This document shows positions 8,645 to 17,307 of a DNA stretch of 64,000 bases, piece by piece; within the stretch, counting starts at the first letter, position 1, and every line of letters begins with the position of its first letter. The notes below the pieces were generated by a model. The model made no database searches. It was not told where the DNA came from and worked only from the letters and a program-made list of their open reading frames with translations. The stretch comes from Solirubrobacteraceae bacterium. Its GTDB lineage: Bacteria > Actinomycetota > Thermoleophilia > Solirubrobacterales > Solirubrobacteraceae. A program made the position numbers and the translations under genes. The stretch spans positions 35,415 through 99,414 of the forward strand of contig JANWLE010000076.1 of NCBI GenBank assembly GCA_025451035.1. Reading direction: 5' to 3'.

Positions 8645-9631
8645 CTAGATCCTCGCCGCGAGCTTCTTGCCGGCGTTCACGAGCGAGCGCTCGGTGCGCG
8701 CCTCGAGGATGAGCTGCAGGTCGAGGATTCGCGCGTCGAAGCGCTCAAGCAGGTTGTGGGCCACGACTGCGTAGGCGGGCACGCCGGCCTGGCGTGCGCG
8801 GGTGGCCGCCTCGAAAGCCACCTTTCCCTCGAGCGTGGTCTGGTCTAGCGCTCCCTCGCCGACGATCACCGCATGGGCGCGGCGCATACGCGCGTCAAAC
8901 TCCAGCACGTCCAGCACATACACCGCCCCCGCCCTCAGGGGCGCGTCGTAGTGCGCCCACAGCCCGCCGGCGAGCCCGCCGGCGGCACCGCCCATCGGCC
9001 TGCCGCGAGGATCCCGCGGCAGGCGTCTGGCTAGGCGCGTCAGGCGAGCCTGCAGGCGCGCCACGGCCGCCGCGTCGGCGCCCTTCTGCGGCGCGTAGCG
9101 GGTAGCGGCCTGCTCGAACGGCGCTTGCACGTCGCACAAAACCTCAAGCTGGGCACCTCGCAGGCCACCGCCGCGCTCGATCGCCTCGATCGCGCCGGTC
9201 CCCCCGTCAGTGCTGGCGCTGCCGCCGGCTGCCAGCAGCACCCGGCGTGCGCCCGCGGCCACCGCGGCGAGCACCAGCTGGCCGGTGCCCTTCGACGAGG
9301 CCGCGACGGCGTCGCGCTCAGAGTCGCGCAGCAGCGCAAGCCCGCTCGCCTGCGCGACCTCCACGACCGCGGTCTCGCCGTCGCCGAGCAACCCGAAGCG
9401 AGCTTTCAGTGGACGGCCCAGCGGGTCGCTCACCTGGACGCTCTCAAGCGTTCCTCCCAGCGCATCAACGAGCACCTGGGTGGTGCCTTCCCCGCCGTCT
9501 GCGAGAGGGCAGAGATCGGCCTGCAGCCGCCCGTCAGTCTGCAGTCCACGGGCGATCGCTCGTGCCACCCGCGACGCGGGCAGACTGCCCTTGAAGGCGT
9601 CGGGCGCAACCAGCACGAGGTTAGAGATCAC
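8645..9631 (-). CDS. glxK: Glycerate 2-kinase (GlxK/GarK family)
   Basis: Phosphorylates D-glycerate, feeding the glyoxylate/glycerate route into glycolysis. The 328-residue protein starts with the family hallmark APDAFKGS (about 9-16), followed by PLADGGEGT (about 42-50), DPLGRP, the Gly/Ala-rich nucleotide-site stretch AAGGSASTDGGTG, and GEGALDQTT. The start is GTG at 9631, preceded by GGAAGGA. It is divergent from the LigD polymerase gene by 21 bp. No other glycerate-pathway gene is adjacent. Confidence 0.9.
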   Translation of the reverse strand: MISNLVLVAPDAFKGSLPASRVARAIARGLQTDGRLQADLCPLADGGEGTTQVLVDALGGTLESVQVSDPLGRPLKARFGLLGDGETAVVEVAQASGLALLRDSERDAVAASSKGTGQLVLAAVAAGARRVLLAAGGSASTDGGTGAIEAIERGGGLRGAQLEVLCDVQAPFEQAATRYAPQKGADAAAVARLQARLTRLARRLPRDPRGRPMGGAAGGLAGGLWAHYDAPLRAGAVYVLDVLEFDARMRRAHAVIVGEGALDQTTLEGKVAFEAATRARQAGVPAYAVVAHNLLERFDARILDLQLILEARTERSLVNAGKKLAARI

Positions 9632-9652
9632 AGTCAGTCATCCTTCCAGAGG

Positions 9653-10684
9653 ATGGCTCGCCAGCAGCAACACGTGGTGCTCGAGGTATGCGGGCACGAG
9701 CTGCGCGTATCGAACCCGGGCAAGGTGTTCTTTCCCGAGCGCGCTCTGACCAAGCTGGACCTCGTCAACTACTACATCGAGGTCGAGCAGGCGGCGGTAC
9801 GCCACCTCAGAGAGCGCCCCACCGTGCTCAAGCGCTGGGTAGACGGCGTGCAGGGCGAGCCGTTCTTCCAAAAGCGGGTTCCCGAAAGCGCGCCGGACTG
9901 GCTGCAGACCGCGACGGTCACGTTCCCCAGCGGGCGCCACGCGCGGGAGCTCGTCGTCAACGACGCCGCGCATTTGGCGTGGGGAGTCAACCTTGGCGTG
10001 ATCGACTGGAACCCCTGGGCCGTGCGCCGCGCAGACCTCGATCATCCGGATGAGCTGAGGATCGACCTCGATCCGGTTGATGGAGTCCCGTTCGCGCACG
10101 TGCGGGACGTGGCGCTGGGCGTCCGCGAGGCGCTCGAGGAGTACGGCCTGAGCGGCTTCCCCAAGACATCTGGTTCGCGTGGCATCCACGTGCTGGTCCG
10201 TATCGAGCCGACGCGGGACTTTCACGAGGTGCGCCGCGCGGCGCTTGCGTTGGCGCGCGAGATGGAACGGCGCATGCCGGGCAGGGCGACGAGCCGCTGG
10301 TGGAAGGAGGAGCGCGAGGGAGTGTTCGTCGACTACAACCAGAACGCCCGCGACCGCACCGTGGCCTCGGCCTATTCGGTCCGGGCGGTCAGCGACGCGC
10401 GCGTGTCCTGCCCGCTGCGCTGGGATGAGGTGGCCGACGTCGACCCGGGCGAGCTACGGCTGGACACTGTCCCCGAGCGGCTGCGCACGGTGGGGGACCC
10501 GAGTGCTGAGATCGACGAGCGCCCGGGCCAGCTCGACGCGCTGCTCGAGCTGGCCGCCCGCGACGAACGTGACGGCCTCGGCGACGCGCCTTGGCCACCT
10601 CACTTTCGCAAGCAGAAGGGTGAGCCCAAGCGTGTCCAGCCAAGCCGCTCGCGCACCAGCGCGTCTCGGGAGCGAGCACAGTGA
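9653..10684 (+). CDS. ligD: LigD-type polymerase domain protein (NHEJ primase-polymerase)
   Basis: Stand-alone version (343 residues) of the archaeo-eukaryotic primase-like polymerase domain of LigD, which fills ends and adds ribonucleotides in bacterial non-homologous end joining. Visible: the N-terminal NPGKVFFPE motif, the metal-binding ELRIDLDPVDG (DLD), FPKTSGSRGIHVLV with the conserved Ser-Gly-Ser-Arg-Gly-x-His, and the RDRTVASAYSVRA segment with conserved Arg/Ser. The frame is open further upstream, but ATG 9653 is chosen because the family homology begins there and earlier codons would overlap the kinase gene. The next gene is the ligase, overlapping by 4 nt. No phosphoesterase domain and no Ku gene are in the window. 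Confidence 0.9.
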   Translation: MARQQQHVVLEVCGHELRVSNPGKVFFPERALTKLDLVNYYIEVEQAAVRHLRERPTVLKRWVDGVQGEPFFQKRVPESAPDWLQTATVTFPSGRHARELVVNDAAHLAWGVNLGVIDWNPWAVRRADLDHPDELRIDLDPVDGVPFAHVRDVALGVREALEEYGLSGFPKTSGSRGIHVLVRIEPTRDFHEVRRAALALAREMERRMPGRATSRWWKEEREGVFVDYNQNARDRTVASAYSVRAVSDARVSCPLRWDEVADVDPGELRLDTVPERLRTVGDPSAEIDERPGQLDALLELAARDERDGLGDAPWPPHFRKQKGEPKRVQPSRSRTSASRERAQ

Positions 10685-11640
10685 CTTTGCCGCTCTCGCC
10701 GCCGCTGGCACCGCAGCTGGCCCTCACGCGCAGGGCGTTGCCCGAAGGACAGGACATCGCCTATGAGGTGAAGCTCGACGGCTTTCGCTGCGTCGCGTTC
10801 GTTGACGGCACGGAGGTCTTCCTGCAGTCGCGCAACGGCAAGCCGCTTCAGCGCTACTTCCCCGAGCTCCTACTGCCAGCCGGTCGCTATGTGCTCGACG
10901 GTGAGATCGTGGTCCGCGGCGAAGACGGCCGCGAGGACTTCGATGCGCTTGGGCAGCGCATCCACCCTGCAGCATCGCGCATCGAGCTGCTCTCGCGCCA
11001 GACGCCCGCCCGCTACGTCGCGTTTGACCTGCTCGCGCACCGGGACACCGTGCTGCTCGAGCTCCCTTTCTGCGAACGGCGCCGGTCCCTGGAGCAGCTG
11101 CTCGCCGGCGAGGGGTTTGGCGGGACGCCGGTGGAGATGATGGCGAGCTCGAACGATCCGGCGCAGGCGCGGCGCTGGCTTGAGAGCGCCGAGGGGGCGA
11201 TCGCCAAGGAAGTCGGTGCCCCTTACCGCCCGGGCGAGCGCAAGGGCATGTTCAAGGTCAAGCGGGTTCGTACCGTCGACGCTGTCGTCGTCGGCTGGCG
11301 TCCAGGCAAGGAGCAGGACACGGTCGGGGCGCTGATACTCGGCCTCTATGACGAGGGGCGGTTGCGCGTCGTTGGGCACTGCTCGGGCCTGAGCGCGAAG
11401 GAGAAGCGTCGCCTGGTGGGCGCGCTGGCCCCGTATGAGACCGGTGAACGCGGCGCGGGCGAGCCGAGCCGCTGGAGCGCGGGCCGTGAGCTCGAGTGGG
11501 TCACGCTGCGCCCCGAGCTGGTGGTCGAGATCGAATTCGACCATGTCAGCGCCGGGCGTATCCGCCACGGCGCGCGGCTGTTGCGCTGGCGCGAGGACAA
11601 GGATCCACTGGAGTGCACGTTCGCGCAGCTATCTGCGTGA
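10681..11640 (+). CDS. ATP-dependent DNA ligase (LigD ligase domain / LigC-like)
   Basis: Seals nicks through an enzyme-adenylate. The 319-residue protein has the nucleotidyltransferase motif I EVKLDGFRC with Lys near residue 30, motif III YVAFDLLA, motif IV EGAIAKEVGAPY and motif V FKVKRVRTVDAVVVGW, then an OB-fold ending in EIEFDHV. The start GTG overlaps the polymerase stop by 4 nt (GTGA), so the two are translationally coupled and likely act together as a split LigD. The OB-fold has the usual C-terminal length; no DNA-binding extension is present. Confidence 0.92.
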   Translation: MTLPLSPPLAPQLALTRRALPEGQDIAYEVKLDGFRCVAFVDGTEVFLQSRNGKPLQRYFPELLLPAGRYVLDGEIVVRGEDGREDFDALGQRIHPAASRIELLSRQTPARYVAFDLLAHRDTVLLELPFCERRRSLEQLLAGEGFGGTPVEMMASSNDPAQARRWLESAEGAIAKEVGAPYRPGERKGMFKVKRVRTVDAVVVGWRPGKEQDTVGALILGLYDEGRLRVVGHCSGLSAKEKRRLVGALAPYETGERGAGEPSRWSAGRELEWVTLRPELVVEIEFDHVSAGRIRHGARLLRWREDKDPLECTFAQLSA

Positions 11641-11668
11641 GGGCCGTTGCTCTAGCATCAGCACTCTG

Positions 11669-12382
11669 ATGAGTGCCGAGAGCGTGACCGCAGCCGAGGA
11701 GGAGTACCTGCAGATCATCTTCTGGCTGCAGGAGGCGGGCCTGCCGATGACCGCGGCGAACGTCGCGCGGGCGATGCAGCTCTCGCCGCCGACGGTGCAC
11801 GAAATGGTCGGCCGGCTCGAGCGCCACGGCTACATCAAGCGTGGCGAGGACAAGGCGATCGCGTTCACCGACTCGGGGGCGCAGGAGGCGGAGGGCATCG
11901 TGCGTCGCCACCGGCTGATCGAGCGTTTCCTCACCGATGTGCTGGGGATCCCGTGGGATGAGGTCCACGAGGAGGCCGAGCGGCTCGAGCACGCGATGTC
12001 GCCGGTGCTCGAGCAGCGCATGCTGGCTGCGATCGGGGAGGCCAAGACGTGCCCCCACGGGCACCCGATTCTCGCCGGCGCGCGCTTGGCGGGGGTGCCG
12101 CTGGCCGACGTGGAGGTCGGCGCGAGCGTGCGCGTGCTGCGCTTCGAGAACGAGGCCGAGGACGTCCTGCGTTACCTCAAGAACGCGGGCCTCGAGCCTG
12201 GGCTGGAGGGCACGCTGGCAGAGCGCGACGCCGAGCAGGTCGTGCTGCAGGGCGCGGATGGCCGTCGCTGCGTGCTGACGCCATCGGTCGCCGAGACCGT
12301 CTCGGTGCTCGCCGACCCCTCTCCGCCGAGTCGCACGGCGCTGCCTGAGCAGCTGGTGCTCGGCCAGCGCTACGGCCGTTAG
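11669..12382 (+). CDS. DtxR/MntR-family metal-dependent transcriptional regulator
   Basis: Cytoplasmic repressor of 237 residues. Winged helix at the N-terminus (AAEEEYLQIIFWLQ, then the recognition helix LSPPTVHEMVGRLERHGYI), a dimerisation/metal domain with RRHRLIERFL, EEAERLEHAMS and the CPHGHPI motif (DtxR-type metal site region), and a C-terminal FeoA/SH3-like domain. It probably senses Fe(II) or Mn(II). The frame is open 234 nt further upstream within the ligase gene; ATG 11669 matches the family N-terminus. No obvious target is adjacent, though two metal-type ATPases lie at 0-4 kb. Confidence 0.9.
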   Translation: MSAESVTAAEEEYLQIIFWLQEAGLPMTAANVARAMQLSPPTVHEMVGRLERHGYIKRGEDKAIAFTDSGAQEAEGIVRRHRLIERFLTDVLGIPWDEVHEEAERLEHAMSPVLEQRMLAAIGEAKTCPHGHPILAGARLAGVPLADVEVGASVRVLRFENEAEDVLRYLKNAGLEPGLEGTLAERDAEQVVLQGADGRRCVLTPSVAETVSVLADPSPPSRTALPEQLVLGQRYGR

Positions 12383-13471
12383 CTACAGCGCGCGGTAGGC
12401 CGCCGCGAGCCTCATGACGCCCTCGTCGATCTGCTCGGGAGTCACGCCGGAATAGGCCATGCGCAGCGTGTTCTCGCCGCCCTCCAAGAGAAAGTCGCTG
12501 CCCTTGACGAACGTCACGCCGCGCTCGTCGGCGGCGCTGAGGAGCCTGCTGGCGTCGGTCCCCTCGGGCAGCGTGACCCACATGAAATAGCCGCCTTCGG
12601 GTGGCGTGAACTCGGCCTCGGGAAGCTCGCGGCGCAACGCGCTCGCAAGCCGCGAGGCGCGTTCGGAGAGGGCCGCACGGACCGTCTCGACCGACCGCTC
12701 GACCGCGCCGGAGGCGCAGAACTCATACACGATCGCCTGCGAGACCATGCTGGGCGAGATGTAGGTGTTCGTCGCCAGCTGCGCGATCTGCTGGATCAGC
12801 TCGACCGGCCCGACGAGGTAGCCGACGCGGATCCCCGGGCACACCGTCTTTGAGAACGACGACGCGTACACCACCCGCTCGGGGTCGAGCGAGAGCATTG
12901 TCGGCAGCGGCTCGCCGCTGAAGCGGAGCGCCACGTACGGGTCGTCCTCGAACACGACGAAGTCGTGCTCGGCGGCGAGCTCCAACAGCGAGCGGCGCTT
13001 GGCCAGCGACAGCGTGTAGCCGGCGGGGTTCTGGAAGTTGGGGATGATGTGAGCGAGCTTCGGCCGGATCGGGCTGGCGGCGCCGAGCAGCTCGGCAAGC
13101 GCGTCGGTGTCGATCCCGTCGTCGGCCAGCGAGACCGCGTGCACGCGCGCTCCGCGCGCGCGCAGCGACAGCAGCGTGCGGTCGTAGGTCGGCCGCTCCA
13201 CCACCACCTCGTCGCCGGCATGCACGAGCTGCTCGAACAGGAACGCGTCGGCCTGCATCGAGCCGTTGGTGACGAGCACGCGCTCGGGCTCTACGCCATG
13301 CTGGTCGGCTATCCAGGCGCGCAGGCGGGGGTAGCCGACCGAGGTGCCGTAGGCGGTTGTGCCGGCCGGGTCGCTCGCGAACGCGCGTGCCGCCGCGGCG
13401 CTCAAGCCGTCGACGTCGATGATGTCGAGTGAGGGCGCCCCGCGGGCGAAGGAGATCATGGAACTTGCCAT
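12383..13471 (-). CDS. PLP-dependent aminotransferase, 2-aminoadipate/MocR-like class I fold
   Basis: Fold-type I aminotransferase of 362 residues without the GntR winged helix of MocR regulators. Seen: YGTSVGYPRLRAWIA, VTNGSMQADAFLFEQLV, ERPTYDRTL, PNFQNPAGYTLS (PLP-pyridine Asn region), FEDDPY with the ring-N Asp, and SFSKTVCPGIRVGY carrying the Schiff-base Lys and phosphate-binding Arg. This pattern fits LysN/2-aminoadipate transaminases, but the amino-acid substrate cannot be fixed. Two near-N-terminal ATGs (13471, 13459) are possible. Its stop abuts the stop of the DtxR gene with no spacer. Confidence 0.87.
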   Translation of the reverse strand: MASSMISFARGAPSLDIIDVDGLSAAAARAFASDPAGTTAYGTSVGYPRLRAWIADQHGVEPERVLVTNGSMQADAFLFEQLVHAGDEVVVERPTYDRTLLSLRARGARVHAVSLADDGIDTDALAELLGAASPIRPKLAHIIPNFQNPAGYTLSLAKRRSLLELAAEHDFVVFEDDPYVALRFSGEPLPTMLSLDPERVVYASSFSKTVCPGIRVGYLVGPVELIQQIAQLATNTYISPSMVSQAIVYEFCASGAVERSVETVRAALSERASRLASALRRELPEAEFTPPEGGYFMWVTLPEGTDASRLLSAADERGVTFVKGSDFLLEGGENTLRMAYSGVTPEQIDEGVMRLAAAYRAL

Positions 13472-13540
13472 GGCGCGGAAGCTTACGCGGTGCGGGCTCG
13501 CGGGGACTGTCAGATCGAGCGGCGGTGAGCGCTGGGGCGC

Positions 13541-14362
13541 TCAGGCTTCGTCGAACGTGAGCGCGAGGCGGTTGCCGGCGATCTGGCGCACGCGCAGCTG
13601 CCCGCCGACAATGGTCTTCAGCTCGCTCACGAGCGCGGTCGGAGCAGTGAGCTCGAGGTCGATCACGGCGTGGCTCGCCTCGAAGCGGCGCACGGCTGTG
13701 GCGGTCACGTTCGACAACTGGGCGAGGTCGCGCTCGAAGGCGCTGAGGGCAGCGATTTCAAAGAAAGGCCCGACGCCGAGCTCGACATGGCCGGTGAAAA
13801 GCTCCTCGTCCTCCGTCTGCTCGTGCTCGCCCCGTGCGGCGGGCTTGTGCGGCGGCGGGGTCGCCTCGGCGCCCAGGCCAAGACGCCCAAGCAGCTTGTC
13901 GTACTCGTCGCAGAGCGCCTGGGTGAGGCGCTGTAGGTGGCCGTGGAAGCGCAGCAGCTCGGCGGCCGCGGCCTGCTGCTCTGCTCCCTGCCCGGCGGCG
14001 GGATGCTCGGCCTGCGGGGGCGGTGTCGGCTGGGCTGGCTCGGCCTGGCCGAGCAGCGATTCGTCGATCAGGTGCGCGGCGCCTGCTGGCGCCTGGCTTT
14101 CGGGCGGTATGGACGTCTGTGCCGGCGGCTCCTCGGCGCCTGGCTCGTAGACGCTCGGTGCGTCATCTGAACGGGCGACGACGACGCTGTCCATCGCGCT
14201 CAGCTCGTGCTCGAGATCGCGCAGCTTCTGCTCCAGCGCCGCGAGTGTGCTGGACACCTCATTGCCGTTGGCGGGCTGTTCGCCGGCGTGCGGCTCCTCA
14301 GGCCCGGGCGCCGGCGGCTGGCCGGGGGACGGCTCGTTGTCGCTGATCGGTTCGTCGCTCAC
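13541..14362 (-). CDS. Hypothetical acidic protein with coiled coil and small C-terminal alpha/beta domain
   Basis: Not recognised. The 273-residue product starts at GTG 14362. Residues 1-30 are Pro/Glu-rich, about 35-55 form a likely coiled coil (LAALEQKLRDLEHELSAMD), a long Pro/Ala/Glu/Gln-rich linker follows, then a helical LHRF-type segment, and the last ~80 residues (from GVGPFFEIAALSAFERDL) predict a compact beta-alpha-beta-beta unit. The C-terminal unit recalls small ACT/HMA-like modules used for oligomerisation or ligand sensing; this is speculative. No signal peptide or membrane segment. It lies downstream of sucD on the same strand, ~100 bp away. Confidence 0.6.
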   Translation of the reverse strand: MSDEPISDNEPSPGQPPAPGPEEPHAGEQPANGNEVSSTLAALEQKLRDLEHELSAMDSVVVARSDDAPSVYEPGAEEPPAQTSIPPESQAPAGAAHLIDESLLGQAEPAQPTPPPQAEHPAAGQGAEQQAAAAELLRFHGHLQRLTQALCDEYDKLLGRLGLGAEATPPPHKPAARGEHEQTEDEELFTGHVELGVGPFFEIAALSAFERDLAQLSNVTATAVRRFEASHAVIDLELTAPTALVSELKTIVGGQLRVRQIAGNRLALTFDEA

Positions 14363-14470
14363 GGGTACCTCTTCGTGGATGAGCCAGTAATGCTACTCGC
14401 GTGGCACGCGTACCAATGTCGGCCCTGGCGGCGGCTGCGCTGGCGCGGCCAGGCGAGGCCCGTTAGCGCG

Positions 14471-15367
14471 TCAAACGGCTGTGCTGTCGGTCGCGCCGAG
14501 GATCTGTACCGCGATCTGCGCGACTTCGGTGGGTGTGCGCCCGACCCGGACGCCCTTGTCTTCGAGCGCCTGGGCCTTGGCGGCGGCGGTTCCGGCTGAC
14601 CCCGACACGATCGCCCCCGCGTGGCCCATCTGCTTGCCCGGCGGGGCGGTGAAGCCGGCGATATACGCGAGCACGGGCTTTGTCACGTGCTCGGCTATGT
14701 AGTCCGCGGCCTCCTCCTCGGCGGAACCGCCGATCTCCCCGGAGAGCACGATCAGCTCGGTTTGGTCGTCCGCCTGGAACAGCTCGATGATGTCGACGAA
14801 GGACGATCCCGGCACCGGGTCTCCGCCGATGCCGACGATCGAGCTGCAGCCGAAGCCGGCCTGGGCGATCTCGTTGCCGATCTGGTAGGTGAGCGTGCCC
14901 GAGCGCGACACGACGCCGACGTTGCCCTCCCTGAAGAAGGAGGCGGGGATGATCCCCACGTTGGCCTTCCCGGGCGAGAGGATGCCGGGGCAGTTGGGGC
15001 CGATGAGTCGGGTCGCGGGATAGTCGCGCTTCAGCGTGTTATAGACGCGAAGCTCGTCGTGGGCGGGGATCCCCTCGGTGATCGCTATGACCAGCTCGAC
15101 GCCGGCCGCGGCTGCCTCCAGGATCGAGTCCGCCGCGAAGCGCGGAGGCACGAAGATCATCGCGGTGTTCGGCTGCGTCTCCTCCATCGCCTGCGCCCAG
15201 CTGTCGAAGACAGGGATCCCCTCGACATCCTGGCCGCCCTTGCCTGGTGTCACGCCCCCGACGACATTGGTGCCGTAGCGGCGGTTGTTGAGCGTATGGA
15301 AGGAGCCCTCGCGGCCGGTGATGCCCGCGACGGCTAGACGCGTGCCCTCGTCCACGAGAACCGACAT
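14471..15367 (-). CDS. sucD: Succinyl-CoA synthetase alpha subunit
   Basis: TCA-cycle enzyme interconverting succinyl-CoA and succinate with substrate-level phosphorylation. 298 residues. The CoA-binding Rossmann domain shows GITGREGSFHT near the N-terminus, GPNCPGI follows, and the phosphohistidine lies in QMGHAGAIVSG close to residue 252. The start ATG shares one base with the sucC stop (TGATG), so translation is coupled. Confidence 0.96.
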   Translation of the reverse strand: MSVLVDEGTRLAVAGITGREGSFHTLNNRRYGTNVVGGVTPGKGGQDVEGIPVFDSWAQAMEETQPNTAMIFVPPRFAADSILEAAAAGVELVIAITEGIPAHDELRVYNTLKRDYPATRLIGPNCPGILSPGKANVGIIPASFFREGNVGVVSRSGTLTYQIGNEIAQAGFGCSSIVGIGGDPVPGSSFVDIIELFQADDQTELIVLSGEIGGSAEEEAADYIAEHVTKPVLAYIAGFTAPPGKQMGHAGAIVSGSAGTAAAKAQALEDKGVRVGRTPTEVAQIAVQILGATDSTAV

Positions 15368-16533
15368 CAGCTCTGCCCTCCGTTGTTGCTCTGCTCGGCG
15401 GCGAGCGCCACGACCTTTTCGGCTGCCTCGTTCATCGTCCGTGCCGCGTGCACGTTAGCCAGCGCGGCGTTCTGCAGCAGCTCGCGTCCCTGAACGTCGT
15501 TGGTACCGTCCAGGCGCACCACAAACGGAACCCGCGGTTTGATCTCGCCGAAGGCGGCGATGAGGCCGTTGGCGACCTCGTCGCAGCGGGTGATGCCGCC
15601 GAAGATGTTGAACAGCACGGCCCTGACCCTGTCGTTGGCGAGGATCAGCTCCACCGCTTGCTTGATCTTGGCAGCGTCGGAGCCGCCGCCGGCGTCCAGG
15701 AAGTTGGCCGGCGAGCCGCCCGCCTGCGCGACCACGTCAAGCGTGCTCATCACCAGGCCGGCGCCGTTGCCGAGGATGCCGATGTCGCCGTCCAGCGCGA
15801 CATACTGCAGGCCCTGTTCGCTGGCTCGCCGCTCGATCGGGTCCTGGTTCTCCTTGTCGGAGAGGTCCTGGTTCTCGGCGTGGCGGTAGAGCGCGTTGCC
15901 GTCCAGTGAGACCTTCGCGTCAAGCGCCTTGACCTTGCGCTCGGGAGTGACGATCAAGGGGTTGATCTCGGCCAGCGTGGCGTCCTCGGCGCTCCACACC
16001 TCGTAGAGCCCGAGGAGCGCATCGGCGACGCCCTCGCGTACGTCCTCGTCGGCGCCGCCGTCGGCCGCGATCCGCAGCGCCTGCTCGCGCGAGAGGCCCT
16101 CGAGCGGATCGACGTGCTGGCGCACCAGCTTCTCCGGGCTCTCCTCCGCGACCTGCTCGATCTCGACGCCCCCCTCGACGCTGAAGATCACCAGCGGCAG
16201 CTTCGCGGAGCGGTCCAGCAGCACCGACGCGTAGTACTCGCTGGCGATATCCGAGGCGTGCTCGATCCACAGCGTTCGCACCACATGACCGCGGATGTCC
16301 ATGCCGAGGATGTTGGTGGCGTGCTCGCGAACCTGCGCCTCGTTGTCGGCCAGCTTCACCCCGCCCGCCTTGCCGCGACCGCCGATCAACACCTGCGCCT
16401 TGACGACGACGGGGTAGCCGATGCGGTTCGCCGCCGCGACGGCCTCCTCGACGGTCTCGACCGCCTCCCCGGCGGAGACCTCCAGTCCGTGCCGGGCGAA
16501 CAGCTGCTTGCCTTGATACTCCAGCAGATCCAT
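15367..16533 (-). CDS. sucC: Succinyl-CoA synthetase beta subunit
   Basis: ADP/GDP-forming beta subunit, 388 residues. N-terminal ATP-grasp fold begins MDLLEYQGKQLFARHG; VVKAQVLIGGRGKAGGVK is the ATP-grasp motif, EINPLIV the metal site region, and NIFGGITRCDEVA the C-terminal power-helix region. First gene of sucCD. Its start is 72 bp from the divergent HAD gene at 16606; the spacer is relatively A/T-rich (around 16550-16600) and probably holds both promoters. Confidence 0.96.
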   Translation of the reverse strand: MDLLEYQGKQLFARHGLEVSAGEAVETVEEAVAAANRIGYPVVVKAQVLIGGRGKAGGVKLADNEAQVREHATNILGMDIRGHVVRTLWIEHASDIASEYYASVLLDRSAKLPLVIFSVEGGVEIEQVAEESPEKLVRQHVDPLEGLSREQALRIAADGGADEDVREGVADALLGLYEVWSAEDATLAEINPLIVTPERKVKALDAKVSLDGNALYRHAENQDLSDKENQDPIERRASEQGLQYVALDGDIGILGNGAGLVMSTLDVVAQAGGSPANFLDAGGGSDAAKIKQAVELILANDRVRAVLFNIFGGITRCDEVANGLIAAFGEIKPRVPFVVRLDGTNDVQGRELLQNAALANVHAARTMNEAAEKVVALAAEQSNNGGQS

Positions 16534-16605
16534 ATGCGGGCCGGGACTCTAACCTAAATGGGTCGCAGAGCGCGGGGAGGGGCGCGCAGGGCATAATTGG
16601 CGCCG

Positions 16606-17286
16606 ATGCCCCTGCCAAAGAACCTCAACTTCGTCACCTTCGACGTCTACGGCACCCTGATCGACTGGGAGACCGGTATCTACGAGGCGTTCGCCAAGGA
16701 GGCTGCGCGCGACGGGATTACCATCGACCGTGCCGAGCTGATCCCGATGTTCCACGAGGTCTCCCGTGGGGTGGAGGCCGGTTCCTACGAGCTGTACGCG
16801 GAGGTGCTCAGACGGACCGCGATCGAGATCGCCAAGCGTCTGGAGTGGCCGCTAGAACCGTCCCGCTCGAGCTTCCTGCCGGACTCGGTGCAGCGCTGGC
16901 AGCCGTTCAAGGAGACCAACGCGCAACTGCAGAAGCTCGCCAAGAAAAACAAGCTAGGGCTACTCTCGAACATCGACGACAAGCTGCTGGGCCAGACCCG
17001 GCGGCACCTGTCCGTGGACTTCGACCTGGTCGTGACCGCGCAGCAGGTCCGCTCCTACAAGCCAGACCTGGCTCATTTCACCGAGTGCGCGCGGCGCGTT
17101 GGCGGCAAGAAAGGCTGGGTTCACGTAGCCGCCAGCCACTACCACGACGTGGCTCCCTGCATCAAGCAGCGGGTGCCTGTGATCTGGGTCAACCGCAACA
17201 AAGAGACCCTCGAATCCTCGCAGAAGAAGCCGACCGCGGAGGTCACGAACCTGCGCGAGGTGCTCAAGCTGCTGGAAAGCTCCTAG
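16606..17286 (+). CDS. Haloacid dehalogenase type II-like HAD hydrolase
   Basis: 226 residues. Motif I is VTFDVYGTLIDWE (nucleophile Asp near residue 12), motif II is LLSNIDDKLLG, the Lys of motif III lies in VRSYKPDLAHF, and the VAASHYHDVAPC segment replaces the usual motif IV. This is the L-2-haloacid dehalogenase subgroup, but many members are phosphatases of unknown substrate. ATG 16606 is preferred over an upstream TTG because CATAAT lies 8 nt before it, suggesting a leaderless start. Confidence 0.85.
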   Translation: MPLPKNLNFVTFDVYGTLIDWETGIYEAFAKEAARDGITIDRAELIPMFHEVSRGVEAGSYELYAEVLRRTAIEIAKRLEWPLEPSRSSFLPDSVQRWQPFKETNAQLQKLAKKNKLGLLSNIDDKLLGQTRRHLSVDFDLVVTAQQVRSYKPDLAHFTECARRVGGKKGWVHVAASHYHDVAPCIKQRVPVIWVNRNKETLESSQKKPTAEVTNLREVLKLLESS

Positions 17287-17307
17287 CGTCGCGGGGTTCA
17301 CAGAGCG

